Below are positions 26,231 to 33,611 of a stretch of 37,554 nt of DNA, piece after piece. Location: positions 1 to 37,554 of the forward strand of contig CAIYNT010000326.1 in NCBI GenBank assembly GCA_903927605.1, given 5' to 3'. This DNA is from an uncultured Holophagaceae bacterium (GTDB lineage Bacteria; Acidobacteriota; Holophagae; Holophagales; Holophagaceae). Below the pieces are notes generated by a model that saw only the letters and a program-made list of their open reading frames with translations, was not told the DNA's origin and did no database searches. Both the position numbers and the translations under genes were made by a program. Every line of letters starts with the position of its first letter. Within the stretch, counting starts at the first letter, position 1.

Positions 26231-27741
26231 GGCTGTTCGGTGCGTGGAAGGTCCTGGGAATCGGCAGTCAAGTCCTCCATCAGGTGGCCGATGACCGCGC
26301 CCCAATCGCCCGGGGAGGGTTGCCGATAGATTCGCATGGTGGGGTACCAGGGGGTGTCTCCCCTCCCCATCATCCAGCGAAAATCCGGGAAGAAGGCCAC
26401 GAGGAGCAGCGTGGGAATCCCCAGGGCTCCCGCCAGGTGAGCCAGGGCCGTGTCCACAGTGATGAGCAGATCCATCCCGATCAGGGCATAGGCAGTATCC
26501 GAGAAGTTACGGATGGAGGGATCCAGAGAGACCAGGCCAGGAAGGGGCGGTTCCTCGGTGGCTTCGAGCTGGAAGCTGTACCAGGACACCCCTGGCAGGG
26601 CAGCCAGAGGCGCAAGCACTTCCGGTGGCAGGGAACGTTCCGCATTCCGCGGATGGCGGGGACTTCCCGCCCAGGCCAGCCCAATCCGGATCGAACCCTC
26701 CGCTGCGGCCAGCTGTCCCTTGATGCGCTCGCGGTTGGGCACCTTCTCTGGTACATGCAGGTAGGGAACCTCCGCTGGGATGCTCTGAAGGTCTGTCCCA
26801 AAGACCCCTGGAAGGGAAAGAAGGGGAATGTGGAGGTCGAAGGCCGGAACGGGGCTGCCATGGGGAACAACCTCATCCACCCCGGGGCAGGTGGCCACCA
26901 CGTCGGCGAGGGCCGGCTGGGCCTCCAGCAGCACCCGGCCTCCAAGGGGCTTCACCAAAGCCGCATAGCGGACGAACATGAAGGTGTCACCCAGCCCCTG
27001 CTCGAAATGAACCAGGAGCGTCTTCCCGGCAAAAGACCGGCCATCCCACCGGGGCTGGTTGAAGTTGCGTTTCGGGACGATCAGATCTGGGCAGTCTAGG
27101 CGGCTTTCGTAGCCCGCCCACCCCCGCTGCATCCTCCCCAGGCGCAGATCTAGGAGGGCTCGGTCATAACTCTCGATGGCCGGCAAAGGGGGATCGAGGC
27201 CGATGACCCGGCCCATGGCGGCTCCAAATTCCTCCCATCGGGCCAGGTGGACCAGGACTTCGACGAGCAGGCCATGGGCGTCCCGGTTTCCCGGATGTTC
27301 TGCGATGAGTCCTGTCAATAGGACACGGGCCTGCTCCCACTCTCCCCTCAGGCATTGGCAGCGGACCAGCGCAAATTGAGCGTCCAGGTTTTGGGGATAA
27401 TGGGCCAATACGTGCCTGCTTCGTTCTTCAGAGGCTTGAAATAGCCCTAGACCGCTAAGGGCGTTGGCCAGATTAATCTGGGCAGCCCATTGATTGTGAT
27501 CCAGGCGAAGGGCCTCAGAGCTGGCCTCCTGGGAGGCTTCCATCTGGCCCATCTCCAGGAAAAGACCTCCCAGCGCTGTCCAGGCCTGGGCATCATTCGG
27601 TTGCAGTTCCAGGTGGCATCGATAGGCCGAAAGAGCTTCGTTTCTTCGGCCCGAGCGATGCAACTCACTGGCCATTTCAAGGTCCATTTTCGCGTCTGCC
27701 TTCACTGGATCATTCTTGATGGAGTGGTCTGGCTTAAGCAT
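26227..27741 (-). CDS. TPR protein with GT9-like glycosyltransferase domain
   Basis: A 504-residue paralogue with four to five TPRs in residues 20-190 (HRSGRRNEALSAYRCHLELQ is the first). The transferase half has LLVHFEQGLGDTFMFVRYAA, GLAWAGSPRH, ITVDTALAHLAGALGIP and DTPWYPTMRIYRQP. The ATG overlaps the end of the upstream paralogue by eight bases, and its own stop overlaps the next start as ATGA, so three paralogues form one coupled transcription unit (28924 down to 24683). The N-terminal HRSG segment is also found in the copy at 21931, which suggests that these two are the closer pair in their TPR part. Confidence 0.87.
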   Translation of the reverse strand: MLKPDHSIKNDPVKADAKMDLEMASELHRSGRRNEALSAYRCHLELQPNDAQAWTALGGLFLEMGQMEASQEASSEALRLDHNQWAAQINLANALSGLGLFQASEERSRHVLAHYPQNLDAQFALVRCQCLRGEWEQARVLLTGLIAEHPGNRDAHGLLVEVLVHLARWEEFGAAMGRVIGLDPPLPAIESYDRALLDLRLGRMQRGWAGYESRLDCPDLIVPKRNFNQPRWDGRSFAGKTLLVHFEQGLGDTFMFVRYAALVKPLGGRVLLEAQPALADVVATCPGVDEVVPHGSPVPAFDLHIPLLSLPGVFGTDLQSIPAEVPYLHVPEKVPNRERIKGQLAAAEGSIRIGLAWAGSPRHPRNAERSLPPEVLAPLAALPGVSWYSFQLEATEEPPLPGLVSLDPSIRNFSDTAYALIGMDLLITVDTALAHLAGALGIPTLLLVAFFPDFRWMMGRGDTPWYPTMRIYRQPSPGDWGAVIGHLMEDLTADSQDLPRTEQP

Positions 27742-28924
27742 GACTCAGCAAATCCGTGAGGATATTCTGCACCACCGAATTCCAGTCCCCTGGCACCGGC
27801 TGGCGGTAAAGCCGGAGTGTGGGGTACCAGGGGCTGTCGACCCGGTCCATCAGCCAGCGCCAGTCGGGAATGTTGGTGACCATAAGCAGGGTCGGTATCC
27901 CCAGAGCCCCTGCCAGGTGGGCTACTGCGGTGTCCACGGTGATGAGAAGGTCCATGGCCTCAAGGGCAAAGGCCGAATCCGAGAAATTGCTCAGCAGGTG
28001 ACCCAGGGGAAGAATGCCCGGGAGAGGATCGGCCAGATCACTCTCCCTCTGGAAGCTGTACCAAGTCACTCCAGGCAGCTGCGCCAAGGGGTTGAGGCAA
28101 TCCGGAGGCACTGATCGCTGTGCATCCCGGGGGTGGTCACTGCTACCCTTCCAGGCTAGGCCCATCCTGAGACGCCCAGACCTGGGGGCCAACAGTTCCG
28201 TGAGCGCCAGGCGGTTGGGCACATGGCGTGGCACTCGGAGGTAGGGGATCTCGGCCGGTATGGAGGCCAGTTCTGTCCTGAAGAGCCACGGCAGGGAAGG
28301 CAGCGGGAAGTGGACATCGAAGGGCGGTACCGGGCTGCCCTTGGGAATGACCTCATCGATCCCGGGGCAGGTGGCCACCAGGTCTGAAAGGGGCCCCTGG
28401 GCGGCCAGGAGGACTCTGCCCCCTAGGGCCTTCACCCGTGAGGCATACCTCACGAACATCAGGGTGTCCCCCAAGCCCTGCTCGTAGTGGAGCAGCAGGG
28501 TCTTTCCCTGGAAGGGCTCCCCGTCCCAGCGGGGATGGGTAAAGTGCCGCTGCGGCATGGTCAGGCCTGGCGCCCGCAGGCGGGCCTCGTACAAATCCCA
28601 GCCCTCGGGCATCTCCCCGTACAGCAGCCTGGCGTGGGCCCAGACGCAGTCCGCGGCGGGGCCGGTGATGCCAGCCAAGTAGAGGGCTCGCCGGGTCTGC
28701 TCCTGGTGGGCCAGGGCCGGCTTGCCCATCAGGAGATAGGCCTGGAGGAGGGCTTCATGGGCCAGGAGGTGGCCTGGATCCCATTCAAGCAGCTGCACCA
28801 GCGCTGACCTTGCGGCGCCGAGTTCGCCCTGCTCCAGGAGCCGCCCGGCCGTGGCCATCTGATGCTCCGCGGCCATTGGCTCCAGGGAACAATCAAGCCT
28901 TCTTGTGGGTAAGGGATCCACCAT
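27734..28924 (-). CDS. TPR protein with GT9-like glycosyltransferase domain
   Basis: A 396-residue paralogue, first of the three-gene - strand unit and nearest to the flagellar genes. It has a short N-terminal helical part (about two TPRs, residues 20-85) and the transferase half with LLLHYEQGLGDTLMFVRYAS, GLAWKGSSDH, ITVDTAVAHLAGALGIP and DSPWYPTLRLYRQP. The ATG at 28924 follows a weak GGGG; an ATG at residue 17 (MAAEHQ) is an alternative start. It lies 93 bases downstream of the FliT-like gene, in the same direction, so it may be read through from the flagellar operon, which would fit a role in flagellin modification. Confidence 0.85.
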   Translation of the reverse strand: MVDPLPTRRLDCSLEPMAAEHQMATAGRLLEQGELGAARSALVQLLEWDPGHLLAHEALLQAYLLMGKPALAHQEQTRRALYLAGITGPAADCVWAHARLLYGEMPEGWDLYEARLRAPGLTMPQRHFTHPRWDGEPFQGKTLLLHYEQGLGDTLMFVRYASRVKALGGRVLLAAQGPLSDLVATCPGIDEVIPKGSPVPPFDVHFPLPSLPWLFRTELASIPAEIPYLRVPRHVPNRLALTELLAPRSGRLRMGLAWKGSSDHPRDAQRSVPPDCLNPLAQLPGVTWYSFQRESDLADPLPGILPLGHLLSNFSDSAFALEAMDLLITVDTAVAHLAGALGIPTLLMVTNIPDWRWLMDRVDSPWYPTLRLYRQPVPGDWNSVVQNILTDLLSHA

Positions 28925-29017
28925 CAGCCCCAGGGATTAGACCGCATGCTCGAATCCCACAAGGAATAGCACGGATATCTGGTCCTCGTCAGTGTGCGCA
29001 GACAGCCCTTCCTTGAA

Positions 29018-29317
29018 TCACCGCACCACCGCACGATAGCCCCGCAGGGCCCGATCCCCACGTTCGAAGGCGTCCAGTTCTGCCTTAACCTTTTCCTTCA
29101 GCTGGGCTAATTTCGCCGTTCGGCTCTCCAGTTGCCAGCCCAGAGCATGGGCCCTGGCCATCAGTTCTGGCCAGTCCGGTCCCTTTTCGGCGCAGGCCAA
29201 GGCGGTTTGGAACTCCGCATTCCATTGGGCCAGGAGGCCAGGATCAGGCTCCCAGGTCGGATCGGCCACCCAGGCTTCCATCCGTTCGAGGGCAGTGTGA
29301 AGCCCCCCTTCGCTCAT
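29018..29317 (-). CDS. Small helical protein, probable FliT-like flagellar chaperone
   Basis: A 99-residue, mostly helical protein with a charged C-terminal coiled-coil-like segment (AKLAQLKEKVKAELDAFERG). The ATG overlaps the fliS stop as ATGA. A small helical gene in this position after fliS is usually fliT, which binds FliD. I see no diagnostic motif, so the name rests on context, size and predicted helicity. Confidence 0.6.
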   Translation of the reverse strand: MSEGGLHTALERMEAWVADPTWEPDPGLLAQWNAEFQTALACAEKGPDWPELMARAHALGWQLESRTAKLAQLKEKVKAELDAFERGDRALRGYRAVVR

Positions 29318-29739
29318 ACGACCTGGGCCCTCAATTCGTACCCGGAAGCTGAAGCTGCCTTAAGGTTCTTCTGGTGAAGCTGCTCCCAGGCTTCCCGGAT
29401 CTGGCCCATATGGTGGGAAAGTACCCGCAGTCGGGCTATGTCTTTGGTGGTCCCAGCCTCGAAGAGTTCCGAGGTCCACCAGCTGTAAATCTTCATGAGG
29501 TTCTGAACCACTTCACCCCCGTCTTCCAGGTTGAGGCGGATGACCGCTTCGTTGACGATTTTCGCCACCTGGCCCAGGTAGCGGGCCACCTGGGCAGTTT
29601 CCTTCTGCTCCATGGCTCGGATGGCCTTCCCCAGGAACAGTTGTCCCGCCTCCATAAGCAGGGCGGCCTGCTGCTCGGGGCTGGCCCCCAATACCCGCTG
29701 GGCGAGATAGTTATCGGCGGATTGGGCGTAGCTGTTCAT
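29314..29739 (-). CDS. fliS: Flagellin export chaperone FliS
   Basis: A 141-residue protein that binds unpolymerised flagellin in the cytoplasm and delivers it to the flagellar export machine. The N-terminus MNSYAQSADNYLAQRVLGAS with the following EQQAALLMEAGQLFL is typical of FliS (Y-x-x-N/S...L-L-Y-D region). The chosen ATG at 29739 has GGGGATCC upstream; the longer frame adds a non-conserved leader overlapping fliD. It lies 55 bases downstream of fliD and overlaps the FliT-like gene by four bases. Confidence 0.92.
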   Translation of the reverse strand: MNSYAQSADNYLAQRVLGASPEQQAALLMEAGQLFLGKAIRAMEQKETAQVARYLGQVAKIVNEAVIRLNLEDGGEVVQNLMKIYSWWTSELFEAGTTKDIARLRVLSHHMGQIREAWEQLHQKNLKAASASGYELRAQVV

Positions 29740-29794
29740 GGTGGATCCCCGTTCTGTTCGTTTCGGCAGGCGCGTGCAATGTCTTAAAGGTGGG

Positions 29795-31534
29795 TCAGGC
29801 GCCGAGGAGGCTAGAGGCACTGGCTTTCATCTGTCCCACGGTCACTTCCATTTGGGAAAACTGATTCTGCAGGGCTGTCTTCCGCTGCGCCAGCATGGCT
29901 TGGCCCTGCGCAATCTGAAGGTCAAGGTAATTATTCTGGCTCGTAATGTTTGTCAGGGCGGTGGCCAGAACGCCGCTGCCATACCCTGCGTTCTGGGCAA
30001 TGAGGTCACTGACCGCCTGAGCGGCGCCCCGGGCCAAGGTCAAGGTGCCGGAACCCGCCCCCGTGACCCCCATGGTGAGTCCGGCCAGGTCCCCGGTGCC
30101 ATTGAAGGTTCCGTTCGAACTAGTGAGGGTGATGGGGCCATTGGGCGTTCCCGTGAAGACCCCAGTGAAGGTCCCATCGCCGTTCTTGGTGACCGTGAAA
30201 TTCACGGCGCCGGTGGCCGTCTGCGACCCTCCACCTGTGACTGTCAGGATCCCATTGGAAGAGCGCCCCGAAAAGGTGATGAGCCTCAGGGCCGCGGCGG
30301 GATCCTGGTCGACGGCCTGCTTGAAGGTCGTGGTGCTGAGACTGAGGGTGCCATCGGCATTGGTCGTGACACCGAGACTCGCCAGGTTCGTGTAGGCGGA
30401 GTTACCCGTCAGCCCGACCGAAGTGCCCGTGAGGGCCGCTTGAATCTGGGTAATGATGCCGCTGGCGGTCTGGTTCCCGCCCAGGGGCGCCTGGTTGATG
30501 CTTCCGTCCGCATTCTTGGTATTGGTGGAAGCCGTCTGGTAGGTCGTCATCAGGCTGTTGTAGTTGGTGATCACGGTCTGCATGCCGGCCGTGGCGGCGC
30601 CATCATCCTGGGCCACAGTCAGGGTGGTGGTCCCTGTCTCCCCACCTTGCAGCAGATTGAAGGTGACGCCACTCACCGCGTCCGACACCGTGTTGGATTG
30701 CCGGGTGAGCTGGATGCCGTCGAGGGTGAAGAGCGCGTTTTGGCCTGTGGTGCCGGAGGTGCTGGAAGTGAGCCCGGTAATGCTGGTCTGGCCATCCGTG
30801 GTGCCCGCCGTGATGCCGAGGGTGTTGACCGCGGCGCCAGCCGCCGCTTGGCCATTCACCGTCGTCTGATTGGTCACGTCCGCGATGGTGACAACGCCGT
30901 TCGTGGTTCCAGTCCCAGTGCTGTTGGCGGTGATCACCAGCTGGTAGGGCTTGGTCCCGGTCCCCGTATTGACGATGGACGCCGTCACCCCGGCTCCCGA
31001 GGCATTGATGGCAGCCGCCAAGCCGTTCAGGCTGTTGTTGGTGGAGGTCAGGTTGACGGTCTTGATAACCCCGTCTGTGCCCTGAATCGCGAAGGTGGCG
31101 CTGCTGGCGCTGCCGAGGACAGATTGGTTCGGATCGGCCACCGCCAGGTTCTGGGGAACGAGCGTTTTCCCGTCTGAGCCGAGTACGGTCATGGGGGAAA
31201 TACGCCCCTTGGTGGCCACGTTGCTGACGTTAAGATCATAACTTCCCGCGACCGCCCCGGTGGCGGTCGCGGTGACGTAGGTGTTGTTAGTGTCGGTGCT
31301 GGTAACGGTCCGGGCGTTGAAGGTGTCCTGGAGGGCCGCCATGCTGACCATAAGGGTGTTCAGCTGCGTCCTCATCTGGGTCAGGGCTGTGGAAGTCGCG
31401 TTGTTCTGCGTCTCCTGGGTCTGCATCCGGACGACGCCAACCCCATCCTGGGCAAGAATGGCACTGACCAGGGCATCGGTCTGGATCCCCGTCGAAAGAC
31501 CCTGAAAACTGAGAACCGAATTGACCGTAGACAC
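29795..31534 (-). CDS. fliD: Flagellar filament cap protein FliD
   Basis: About 579 residues. The N-terminal part (VLSFQGLSTGIQTDALVSAI) is the FliD_N signature, and the C-terminal part ends in a heptad-like helix (YLDLQIAQGQAMLAQRKTAL) with a terminal helix that packs in the cap. The middle is rich in threonine, serine, glycine and asparagine. Two GTG codons in a row (31537, 31534) are possible starts. GGAGG lies three bases before the first and six before the second, so I favour 31534. FliD caps the filament and assists flagellin folding at the tip. It lies between flaG and fliS. Confidence 0.93.
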   Translation of the reverse strand: MSTVNSVLSFQGLSTGIQTDALVSAILAQDGVGVVRMQTQETQNNATSTALTQMRTQLNTLMVSMAALQDTFNARTVTSTDTNNTYVTATATGAVAGSYDLNVSNVATKGRISPMTVLGSDGKTLVPQNLAVADPNQSVLGSASSATFAIQGTDGVIKTVNLTSTNNSLNGLAAAINASGAGVTASIVNTGTGTKPYQLVITANSTGTGTTNGVVTIADVTNQTTVNGQAAAGAAVNTLGITAGTTDGQTSITGLTSSTSGTTGQNALFTLDGIQLTRQSNTVSDAVSGVTFNLLQGGETGTTTLTVAQDDGAATAGMQTVITNYNSLMTTYQTASTNTKNADGSINQAPLGGNQTASGIITQIQAALTGTSVGLTGNSAYTNLASLGVTTNADGTLSLSTTTFKQAVDQDPAAALRLITFSGRSSNGILTVTGGGSQTATGAVNFTVTKNGDGTFTGVFTGTPNGPITLTSSNGTFNGTGDLAGLTMGVTGAGSGTLTLARGAAQAVSDLIAQNAGYGSGVLATALTNITSQNNYLDLQIAQGQAMLAQRKTALQNQFSQMEVTVGQMKASASSLLGA

Positions 31535-31556
31535 CACGCGCCTCCGCTGGCCGAGC

Positions 31557-31955
31557 CTAGCCCTTCTTGTCCAGCAGGAAACCGGAGGCGCCCTGCTGGC
31601 TGTCCATGGACTGCAAGGACCGCGCCATGGCCAGCACGCCTGCAGAAGGCACCTGTAGCACCACCTGCCCGGTCGTCGGATCTACGACCTTGTAAATGGT
31701 CTTTCCTGTCTCTGAATCCACCTGGACCTGCAGTTTACTGCTGGCCTGCTGAAGGTGGTTGTTGATCTGCTGAACCGCTTGGTCCGGAGACCCCGCGGGG
31801 GTGGCCAGGACAGAACCGTCCTGCACTGACTGGGCAGGATCGGCATTCTTCGCCGAGCCGCTCCTGACCGGGGCGGGTTCGGCCGCGCCCGGCGCCAGGG
31901 AAGCCACAGGGAATCCGGACGCCACGCCAACAGTCGAGCTTATTTGATCGGTCAT
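31557..31955 (-). CDS. flaG: FlaG-family flagellar protein
   Basis: A 132-residue protein with a disordered, alanine/proline-rich N-terminal half and a C-terminal FlaG domain: LQVQVDSETGKTIYKVVDPT followed by VVLQVPS. AGGAGG is seven bases before the ATG at 31955. FlaG proteins influence filament length in other bacteria; the exact role is not settled. It lies between the flagellin gene and fliD, 19-22 bases from the latter. Confidence 0.88.
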   Translation of the reverse strand: MTDQISSTVGVASGFPVASLAPGAAEPAPVRSGSAKNADPAQSVQDGSVLATPAGSPDQAVQQINNHLQQASSKLQVQVDSETGKTIYKVVDPTTGQVVLQVPSAGVLAMARSLQSMDSQQGASGFLLDKKG

Positions 31956-31987
31956 GACGGACCTCCTCTCCAAACCTCGGCATACCA

Positions 31988-32014
31988 GAGGGGGTGGATG
32001 GGCTCCACCCCCTC
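31988..32014 (-). terminator. Stem-loop between flagellin and flaG
   Basis: A perfect 11-bp inverted repeat (GAGGGGGTGGA / TCCACCCCCTC) with a five-base loop, 21 bases after the flagellin stop. There is no T-tract after it on the - strand. It may be a partial terminator or an mRNA 3-prime stabiliser that lets flagellin be made in great excess over FlaG and FliD. Confidence 0.6.
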
Positions 32015-32034
32015 CGGCAGTCTAGGAAAGCCGA

Positions 32035-32694
32035 TTACCTGAAGAGGGCGAGGACACTCTGGCTGGATGAGTTCGCCTGGGCCAGAGCGCTGGTGCCTGC
32101 CTGCATGAGGATCTGGTACTTGGTGAGGTTCACCGTCTCTGCACCAATGTCGGCGCCCATGATCGCATCCGACTGGGAGGTGTCGTTTTCAGACAGGATC
32201 TGCGCCAGATTGGTCTGGCTCTGGGCCGAAGCCATGCTGGCGGCAAGGGTGGCACGAAGCGTGGCGATGGCGGCCAAAGCGCTTGAAGAAGTGGTGGTAT
32301 CCACCGAGAAAGTCATACCTGTCATGACAGCACCTGCAGCAGTAGCTGCAGCCGAGACAAGCCCGATGACCGCCGAGTATTCAGCGGACGTGGTGCCCCC
32401 AGTGGTGCCTTCCAGTTCCGCCATCCGGGTGGCCTGATTGGTGGCTTCCTGGAGGTCGGAATCTGCGGCCTGGGCCTTGAAGAAGTCTTGCTGGTGACCG
32501 ATCACCTGCGCGTTGGCCGTGAGCGCACCGGCGTTCAACGCGGTGCCGTTGGCCAGATCGGTGGCACCGTCGGCGGCGGTGTTGATGCGTTTGCCGGTGG
32601 TGAGCCGCTGGATGGCCTGCTGGAGGCCCTGGTTGTTGACGTTGAGCTGACGGCTGGCCGCCATAGCTGAGACGTTGCCTAGAATTTGGGGCAT
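32035..32694 (-). CDS. fliC: Flagellin (short form)
   Basis: A 219-residue flagellin. The N-terminus MPQILGNVSAMAASRQLNVN with NQGLQQAIQRLTTGKRIN is the D0/D1 signature, and the C-terminus ends ALAQANSSSQSVLALF as flagellins do. The D0 and D1 parts are nearly everything: no D2/D3 is present, only a threonine/serine-rich stretch (GTTGGTTSAEY, then SVDTTTSSSA) where a variable domain would be. These residues are natural O-glycosylation candidates. The ATG at 32694 follows GGAGGA; the frame upstream to 32901 is leader sequence. The cytoplasmic chaperone FliS and cap FliD are encoded downstream. Confidence 0.93.
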   Translation of the reverse strand: MPQILGNVSAMAASRQLNVNNQGLQQAIQRLTTGKRINTAADGATDLANGTALNAGALTANAQVIGHQQDFFKAQAADSDLQEATNQATRMAELEGTTGGTTSAEYSAVIGLVSAAATAAGAVMTGMTFSVDTTTSSSALAAIATLRATLAASMASAQSQTNLAQILSENDTSQSDAIMGADIGAETVNLTKYQILMQAGTSALAQANSSSQSVLALFR

Positions 32695-32698
32695 GACA

Positions 32699-32734
32699 TC
32701 CTCCGTGATGTGCCTTGACAGCATCCGTGCTGTC
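32699..32734 (-). promoter_or_regulatory. Flagellin leader hairpin with GGA loop plus GGA-containing ribosome binding site
   Basis: On the - strand the leader has a perfect 7-bp stem (GACAGCA / TGCTGTC, 32717-32734) with loop CGGA, then GGAGGA at 32699-32704, which is the ribosome binding site four bases from the ATG. A GGA in a hairpin loop with a second GGA overlapping the ribosome binding site is the arrangement used by the translational repressor CsrA on flagellin mRNA in Bacillus. CsrA control is an inference; no csrA or fliW gene is in the window. Confidence 0.45.
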
Positions 32735-32750
32735 GGTTGGTTAGGTTGTG

Positions 32751-32762
32751 GGGGGATCCCCC
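32751..32762. repeat. 12-bp GC palindrome in the flagellin leader
   Basis: GGGGGATCCCCC is self-complementary. It would lie in the transcribed leader of flagellin if the proposed promoter at 32773-32800 is used. A similar ten-base core, GGGGATCCCC, occurs at 228-237 upstream of rfbF. Meaning unknown; it may be coincidence. Confidence 0.3.
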
Positions 32763-32772
32763 GACCTTTCCC

Positions 32773-32800
32773 CTTTCGGGTTCGCGTCGAAGAATCTTTA
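32773..32800 (-). promoter_or_regulatory. Candidate sigma-28-like flagellin promoter with upstream A-tract
   Basis: On the - strand TAAA (32800-32797), a 16-base spacer and CCCGAAAG (32780-32773) partly match the sigma-28 pattern TAAA-N15-GCCGATAA. A run of ten A bases directly upstream could act as an UP element. The spacer is one base long and the -10 matches 5 of 8 positions, so the call is weak, but position and gene type are right. Confidence 0.35.
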
Positions 32801-33104
32801 ATTTTTTTTTGAGCACGTCCGGAAAGCACAAAGGCTCTTGCCTTTACGGCTATCAGGACCTTAGGCCCAGGGGCACCCACAGCCCCCAGAATGCAGGCCA
32901 ACTACCTTCTAGAGGGAGTCCTTGCTCACCTCAGCAAGGCCTCGACCGGTGTTCGTTGGTAAGGCTAGAGATCTTAGCGGAAGTGACGTCTGGCCTGCAG
33001 GTGATCCAGGTTGAACCGCATTTGGAAGGTTCGTGCAATACCTCGAATCTCGCCATGGCTAGGTAGGCCTCGTCACCGCAACCTAGAAATTGAATAGATG
33101 CCTG
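32801..33104. other. Gene-free region upstream of flagellin with nested inverted repeats
   Basis: No coding frame is convincing here. The region holds a 9-bp inverted repeat with arms TGCAGGCCA at 32892-32900 and TGGCCTGCA at 32991-32999, enclosing a 7-bp hairpin (CCTTGCT / AGCAAGG, 32920-32939), and a separate hairpin AAAGGC-TCTT-GCCTTT at 32830-32845. A T-tract on the + strand (A-tract on -) lies at about 32802-32811. It could contain the end of the upstream tagD-like transcript, flagellin control elements, or a structured RNA. Confidence 0.4.
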
Positions 33105-33563
33105 CTACTCCGTGATCGTATTCGCCGAAAAGTGCTTGTCGGCTTTTTGGGTGAGCTGGACATAACGAGCCTGAATGCGTTCCTTGAGCTTCGTGGAACT
33201 GACTCCGGCGCCATAGGGGAAATAGATCACCGAGACACCGAGGTCTTCAAGATAGTCATACTTCCCGCTCCAGTCATCGCCCACAACGAAGACGTCAAAC
33301 TTGAGCTTTGCCACTTTGTCGGAATGTACAAGAGAATGCTGTGGAATCACAACATCAGGTCCTTTGAGGGCCCGCACGAGTGCGATCCTTTCATCGAACG
33401 GAACAATGGGCTCGGACTTGTGCTCGATCACAAGCTCATCGGTATTGACGCCCACGATCAGGATGTCGCCGAGGCCGCGCGCATATTCGATCATCCTGAG
33501 GTGATTGACGTGAAGCATGTCGAACGTTCCCGAGGTGTACACCACTGTCTTGTTTGAAATCAT
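33105..33563 (-). CDS. TagD-like cytidylyltransferase
   Basis: A 152-residue nucleotidyltransferase of the glycerol-3-phosphate cytidylyltransferase type. GTFDMLHVNH near residues 12-21 is the HxGH nucleotide-binding loop, here HVNH with asparagine in place of glycine, and GVSSTKLKERI near 120-130 matches the C-terminal RTxGISTT-like motif. It probably makes a CDP-linked phospho-alcohol (CDP-glycerol or a relative) for the TagB/TagF-like transferase two genes upstream. GGAGAGG precedes the ATG. It is the last gene of the - strand unit and 410 bases upstream of flagellin. Adenylyltransferase activity cannot be excluded. Confidence 0.85.
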   Translation of the reverse strand: MISNKTVVYTSGTFDMLHVNHLRMIEYARGLGDILIVGVNTDELVIEHKSEPIVPFDERIALVRALKGPDVVIPQHSLVHSDKVAKLKFDVFVVGDDWSGKYDYLEDLGVSVIYFPYGAGVSSTKLKERIQARYVQLTQKADKHFSANTITE

Positions 33564-33611
33564 GATCCTCTCCGCTGACTCAGGAAAAAATAGCTCCGGC
33601 GAACGACACCG

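Noticed and set aside
21931..28924. CRISPR or short tandem repeat array
   Set aside because: The repeated look comes from whole-gene paralogy of TPR-GT9 proteins; no short regularly spaced repeats occur.
29738..31177. 479-codon + strand frame opposite fliD
   Set aside because: Low-complexity shadow of the repetitive Thr/Gly/Ser coding in fliD.
32801..33104. c-di-GMP (GEMM) riboswitch upstream of flagellin
   Set aside because: The conserved GGCAAACC and GCAAAGCC-type blocks are absent in the right order.
32695..33104. Sigma-54 promoter for flagellin
   Set aside because: No TGGCAC-N5-TTGC match was found on the - strand.
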